64,000 nt of DNA from Xestospongia bergquistia (Eukaryota > Porifera > Demospongiae > Haplosclerida > Petrosiidae), in assembly GCA_963965975.1 (NCBI GenBank), contig OZ014421.1, positions 5,011,001 through 5,075,000 on the forward strand, written 5' to 3'. Positions 58,688-64,000 of this stretch are shown here, in pieces. How positions within the stretch are numbered: position 1 is the first letter of the stretch; each line of letters opens with the position of its first letter. Below the pieces are notes generated by a model that saw only the letters and a program-made list of their open reading frames with translations, had not been told where the DNA came from and made no database searches. The position numbers were made by a program, and so were the translations under genes.

Positions 58688-58967
58688 AATACCTAAGAGA
58701 ATAACATGAGGTTAGAGTTCAAATTAGCCTTGTCTTTGAAGGTACTATAGTACAGCAGTTCTTTGATGTTTTAGTATAATAATAATAATACTAATATTGC
58801 CATATATGGTAATACTTTGGACTTGAAGAGTAGGGAATGTAGACAAAGAAGTTAAAGCTAACAAGAGCACTCTTTCATGTATGAATTATAATATTTTAAG
58901 ATGTGTTAGAAGTACATGTACTTGTGGTTTAGGAAGTCACTGTATGGTATATGACATATATATCCAC

Positions 58968-59206
58968 TATCCTAGGTCCTAAAGTAAGTACTGATGTTCA
59001 CTAGTCCAACTTACTAATAGTAGCTATCTTAGGTCACTGTGGTAAGTACTGATGTTTATTAGTCTAGAGCTTACTAATGGTAGATATTCTAGGTCACTGT
59101 GGTAAGTACTGATGTTCACTAATCTAGAGCTTACTAATGGTAGATATCCTAGGTCATTGTGGTAAGTACTGATGTTCACTAGTCTAGAGCTTACTAGTGA
59201 AGGTAA
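58968..59206 (+). repeat. 60-bp intron-like repeat, array 11
   Basis: About four units upstream of the orphan gene's ATG, antisense to it, within its probable 5' UTR intron (58691-60045). The - strand stays open across it and would encode a 20-residue repeat ([18 protein letters not shown]-like); this looks incidental. Confidence 0.93.
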
Positions 59207-60266
59207 GTACACATGTCTAATCCTTATAAATGACATGAATTTACACATCTAGAACTATTATCAATGATATCATTGTCTGGTGACATGCATCTACCTGTCA
59301 CTACCAGGAGGAAACACACCAAATGTGACATAATGTCATAGGATTCTCAGAATGAGAGTCCAACAGGAAATGAGTAGGAGTGATAAATATTAATATTATA
59401 AACTATTTAGGATGAATCAGACAGGGACATTTGTATAGCTTCTTACATTACAACATACAATTTCATGAATAGTAAAATTAACTGCCCACTCTTCCCAAAT
59501 TTGTAACTATTATCTTAACCTAATAGAGGTGTGTGGTCAATGAATATTGTTATAAGTGAGGTTATCAGTATATATACCATATTTTGAATGGAATATATAT
59601 GTATAGGCGGTTTATGTCAACTCTTTTCAGGACTTACATGATCAGTTTATATAAGGATAGTCTAAAATCATTACTATTATAATCTGGTCATATTATGATG
59701 TCATAGTGGCATTTCAGCTGTGCTGACCCTAAATCTGCTCTACTTGAGGTTTACTAAGCCTTAGAGAATAGAAAAAATGCTAGGTACAATAAAGGGAAGA
59801 GAGAGATTTGATGCTAATGGTTAGTAAAGACACATTTCAAGAAAAAATCTAGATGATATTGGCCACAACACAATAGAATATACTAGTGAAGGGAGGGACC
59901 ATACACTAGATAAGAATACTTCAACTTCTTTGATTACAATATACCTTATAATAAAAATATATGCTCTTATCTGTTAAAATTATTATCAAATGATGCAATA
60001 CTGACTACAATAATAGTTTAAACTTAGCTTTTGAAACACTTACAAAAGTCTTCGCGTCTAGTCGTAGTAATTCTGGTAATAATCGGCTTGTATAGATCCT
60101 AATGGATTGTTCTTCTTTAACTCTATCTTGAAATGTAGTCTCATGGGGGAACCTCCTCTTTTGAACTCTAATAGTGGGGTATTAAATGGAAAACGCCCAA
60201 AAGGTCGTTTCCGTTCAGAATATTTAACCTGTTATTAGCAGTCATGAGACTATTAACCTACTGATT
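59207..60266. promoter_or_regulatory. Divergent 5' region, orphan gene | MFS gene
   Basis: Mostly AT-rich. The last 220 bp before the MFS ATG contain the likely noncoding first exon of the orphan gene on - (near 60045-60150) and the MFS 5' UTR, so the two genes probably share a promoter near 60150-60230. Confidence 0.45.
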
Positions 60267-63200
60267 ATGGCTAGCGAAGAGAAGGCACCACTTTTAGGTT
60301 CAGGGAGAAGAGCATCTGGCATCAACGATGCTACGCCTTGGTATGCAAAATACCCTTACCTCTACTGGTTATATGAGCACCGTCAACACATCCCAGGCTA
60401 TGGAATCTGGAAACTTTTCCGCCAAGTAAGATGAAAATGACACATCCCTTTTAAAACTTGCATTATCTTTCTCTATTTTCAGGCAAGTGCTTACATGCTA
60501 TACGTGTTGCTCATCATGCTTTTTGTATACCTGTTAAACCAGTTGGACAGGTATACAATCTCTATTACTGCTAAATATGTTGGTCAAGATCTTGGATTTG
60601 GAGATTTGGATTGTATGCCTAATATATCAGTTATCAAGGATTATCACCTGTCACGTAAATTCTTTGTGGATACATTAATGGTAGAATGTAACAAGAATAC
60701 CACTATGTAAGTGTTGAGATTGAGATATAGAAATGTTAATGTGAAATTTAGTTTTGCATGGCCAGATGCACAGTATATTTATTGCTGTATATCAAGTGTG
60801 CCTACTGGAATTTTAATTATAACAAAACTTACACAAATGGAGATGTGTCATCAGTTTTTATATCACTGCTAACTAAATAGTAGTAGTCTTTATTTTGACT
60901 TCATTAAAATATAACTTAGAATTAATTTTACTTTCATTATCAAATGTTTTTCTAACTGACATTTGCAATTCTCAAACGCAAAGTGGCAAGTTGTCTAGTG
61001 TCAATTTAATCGTATTCATATGTGTGTTGCAATCTGCAACAGGGCAAAATGATCTATAGTAGTTTTCCCAGACACATTTTTCTCATGCATCTGGCCACAC
61101 AAAACTGTAAAATTGAAAACATGGGAATGAGATTGTGCACAATTCACAGGATGGACTATAGGGGGTGGATCCAAGGAGAGCTATCTATAATCTACATTTC
61201 GTTTCATTTTTCTCTAGTAAACACAATCAACCATTATGTTTAGAATATGAATATGATATTGAAACAGAAAATGATTCAATTCCCGTTCCAATATGTGTTT
61301 GGGATCACGATGGTGCTACAGGTATAGAATATGAGACGCTAGCTGGTCCAGTCTTCAATAATGTCTATCCACTTGCTGGGATTGTAATGGGGTTCTTAGC
61401 TGACCGATATAATCGAAAAATAATGTTAGGATTGAGTTTATTGTTTTGGAGTGTAGCCACTGGTGTTACTGGGTTTGCACAACATTATTGGATGTTGGTA
61501 GTGTTCAGAATGTTACTAGCAATAGGGTAGGTATGATGTGTTTTGTTGTATATGTTGTCATGTTTTTGTTGTCATGTTTTATTGTTTGTTGTACTTGTTT
61601 TCATGTAATCTTGTTTGTTGTACTTGTTGTCCTGTTTTGTTGTTTGTTGTACATGTTGTGTTGAAACTGAAAGTTACATATTTTTCAGAGCTGCTGGTTG
61701 CAGTCCCTTTGCTGTTAGTATTATAGCAGCATATTTTCCTCAGGTAAATAAATGTGTAACAAATATTAGCTCATGTAAATGCCTATTTTGCTGGTAACGG
61801 TACAATGACACAATTTCTTTTTTGATTGTGTGTTATCAACTCCTTTCAACATTGTCTTTGATATTGATGATTTATTTTCTACACAGGACCTCCGTGGTAC
61901 TGCTCTGGGTATCTATTACTGGGGTATATACACTGGCTACAGTTTAGCTTATGCTCTTGGCAATGAAATCAATATTGTCCTCAATTGGCGTTGGGTATTC
62001 TTTATCAGTGGATTACTTGGTGTAGCGCTGACACCATTTGTTTTGTTTACTATTAAAGAACCCAAGCGAGAACAAGAGAATGATCATAAAGATGGCTTGC
62101 AACGTAAAGAGAAAGAAAGTACAGTAATTGTTCAATTAAAAGAACTTTGGCAGAAAATAAAACTTATTACAAAAACTTTTTTTATGCCTGGTATGTTTGT
62201 GCTGTGTATTGGTGGTGGTATCCGTAATGCTGGAGGATATGTTTGGGCTTATAATACACAGCCTTTTTTCTCTCTAAAGTACACAGACGATGTCATTGCT
62301 GCTTACATGTCTGTAATCCCACTGGTTGCTGGATCAATTGGAGCTGTTGTTGGAGGACTGATATCAGATCTGTTAGTTAAGAACCGAGGACCTTACGCTC
62401 GTATTTGGGTTCTCATTGTTAGTCAGGTAAAAATGCTATTACAATACATTTATAATGATGCCTTGACACTAAGGGAATTTACAGTGTAACTCTTTTTATG
62501 ATAAGTACTTTTGTCTCCTTTTTTCATAGCATCCTCAAGGCAGACTTGAATGATAGACTATAGTATTTAGCATGGAAATTCCCAATTATAGAATTTATTT
62601 AACATTTTTTTATACAATAACAAGCTAAATTCTTATTTCCCTGATTCAAATTATTAGCATGTACCAATAACCTAATGTCTGACTCAAACTTTGGACTATT
62701 GTTTCAGACATAATATAGTAACTTAGTAGGTTGCCTTGAGACTAATAGCTTACCTCATGATTGATGACCATATATGGTATTCCTTGTAGTATTGTCAACT
62801 ATGATAACTACATTCACATGACATGGAAGTAACCTTGAGTGGGCATGATCTATCTCACACATCAAAAGAGATCATATTATAGCAACCTCTATAATGAGAC
62901 AACTTCCCTTTGACCTTATAGACTAGTCCATTACTAAGTCTCTTTGATTCTATACCAACCACTATACACAGAACCTATAATCCCTTTATACTAGTACACC
63001 AGTAACTACTATATATGTATAACTAACCTTAATGCAAGAGATTGTATTGAAGTATATCTCATTCTATCACTACAGGTATTAGCTGCTCCATTTGCTGCAT
63101 TAGCTCTCTTTTTGCCTGCACCATGGTGTTTCTTAACTCTTATTCCATCAAATGTTATTGGAGAAATGTGGGTGGGTGTGTTATCTGCTATTGTGATTGA

Positions 63201-63510
63201 TATCTCTCCTACTAAAATACGTACCTCAGTGATTGCTATCTATCTCTTTATAATCACTGTCATTGGAGGTAACTTCAACGTGTTAGTCCCTCCTCTGGAG
63301 AAAGGTTTTGAACATCATACAAGCAAATATGATGCTACTAAATGGGCCATTTTTTTGACCTTTCCTTGTCTCTATGTCTTGAGTTCCATCATTTTCATCT
63401 TGGCATTTTTCCTGATTCGTATAGATATCAAGGTGAAAAAGAAACGTGATGCCGCACTCTCTCTTAATCGACCAGAGAAATCAGGGTCAATAGATAGCAT
63501 TGAGTCATAA
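60267..63510 (+). CDS. MFS transporter, spinster-like
   Basis: Six exons, 60267-60425, 60483-60706, 61218-61526, 61689-61743, 61887-62426, 63076-63510, join in phase to about 570 residues. An N-terminal dileucine-like motif (EEKAPLLGSG) suggests endolysosomal sorting. TM1 carries LLNQLDRYTI, as in spinster-type MFS proteins. The loop after TM2 has the MFS signature GFLADRYNRK, and TM4-5 contain RMLLAIGAAGCSPFAV. The first luminal loop is unusually long (about 90 residues, several cysteines). The second half has RNAGGYVWAYN, GGLISDLLVKNRGPYAR and GEMWVGVLSAIVIDISPTKIR. A short basic Ser-containing tail follows. The substrate is unknown; spinster relatives move sphingolipids or lysophospholipids. 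Confidence 0.82.
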
Positions 63511-63865
63511 TAAGTCGAAAGGCTACTTTATTAACTTTAACTTTATTAACTAATTATTGTAATATACTATCAAATATAATATTAATTTAATAATATTATA
63601 CATGATTGCATATATTTGATCTGATGTCAATTGTTTTATTAAAAGAGGCTTAAATTTTCCTTGCAAATGTATGTGCAATAGTATTGTTAAGTGTATGGGA
63701 TGGTTTGATGTAGAGGATGCCCCTTTGTTATATGCACTAATCACTATGGTATATATCATGCCAAAGGATGTTCCTTTGTATTTATGCGCTAATGAAAGGC
63801 TATTATCATTTAACTGTAATGCACCTCAGAAACATTATATCAATCAATATATTATGTAGTGGAAG
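63511..63865. other. Intergenic, MFS 3' flank
   Basis: AT-rich. Contains GATGCCCCTTTG and GATGTTCCTTTG stretches repeated about 65 bp apart; no gene seen. Confidence 0.5.
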
Positions 63866-64000
63866 TTAGTGTTGATAGAGTTGTTTGATAGTAGTGACAG
63901 AAATTTGCCAAGTACTATGCCATTTCTCCTCTTTTCTTATCTCTTCAGTTTCATTAGCAGTTATTTCAATAAGTTGTCCATGACACCAGGATTGATACTC
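63866..64000 (-). CDS. Partial C-terminal exon of an unknown gene
   Basis: An open frame enters from the right edge on - and ends at TAA (63866-63868): EYQSWCHGQLIEITANETEE, then IRKEEKWHSTWQ and IKQLYQH. It is the only frame of this length here and has coding-like composition. No family can be named from 44 residues. Confidence 0.35.
   Translation of the reverse strand, partial: EYQSWCHGQLIEITANETEEIRKEEKWHSTWQISVTTIKQLYQH

Noticed and set aside
59024-59248. Minus-strand frame with a 20-residue repeat
   Set aside because: The 60-bp period is divisible by three, so the minisatellite stays open by arithmetic; there is no start context or partner exon.
63600-63800. Possible MITE around GATGCCCCTTTG / GATGTTCCTTTG
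   Set aside because: Direct rather than inverted similarity and no target duplication; too weak to call.

Overview
The window looks like nuclear DNA of a sponge, most likely a demosponge close to Amphimedon queenslandica. This is inferred from AT-rich sequence, very short GT-AG introns (many 44-57 nt), an animal gene set (PRRC2, Roquin, PKN, TMTC, RNF25, HMCES), and lineage-type receptors such as FN3 proteins and a tandem 7TM pair. No species assignment can be proven from the sequence alone.

Layout. 1-9645 (+) holds most of a PRRC2/BAT2-like gene that is open at the left edge. 10319-11895 (-) is a decayed FN3 membrane-protein locus. 12339-15042 (+) carries two intronless 7TM receptor genes. 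15652-18568 (-) is the RING/RWD ubiquitin ligase RNF25. 20341-21719 (-) is an unrecognised one-pass receptor with a tyrosine-rich tail. 21929-22805 (+) is TSEN15 in six small exons, followed by MGMT at 23491-24092 (+). 24843-32110 (-) is Roquin (RC3H). 33034-36772 (+) is the hydroxylase JMJD4, with a separate two-TM protein gene inside one intron. 37177-40311 (-) is a TMTC4-like gene, 79 bp head-to-head with HMCES (40391-42938, +). 48061-56169 (+) is protein kinase N. 57362-58687 (-) is an orphan Pro/Ser/His-rich protein, divergent from a spinster-like MFS transporter (60267-63510, +). A partial (-) exon touches the right edge.

Most genes are unrelated housekeeping or signalling genes; the window is not an operon or cluster. 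Several act on RNA (Roquin, TSEN15, PRRC2) or DNA damage (MGMT, HMCES). Close divergent pairs suggest shared promoters.

The most unusual feature is a 60-bp tandem repeat family. It occurs in eleven arrays in both orientations, all lying in proven or probable introns. Each unit looks like a miniature intron: a perfect GTAAGT donor, a TACTAAT branch-like site, and a TATCCTAG acceptor that closes a 51-nt intron-sized segment, with 9 nt between successive segments. Other notable items are long pure CT microsatellites used as polypyrimidine tracts, a perfect 48-bp palindrome, a TA-flanked 787-bp non-autonomous DNA transposon with a transposase N-terminal remnant, and a high-copy peptide repeat in PRRC2.
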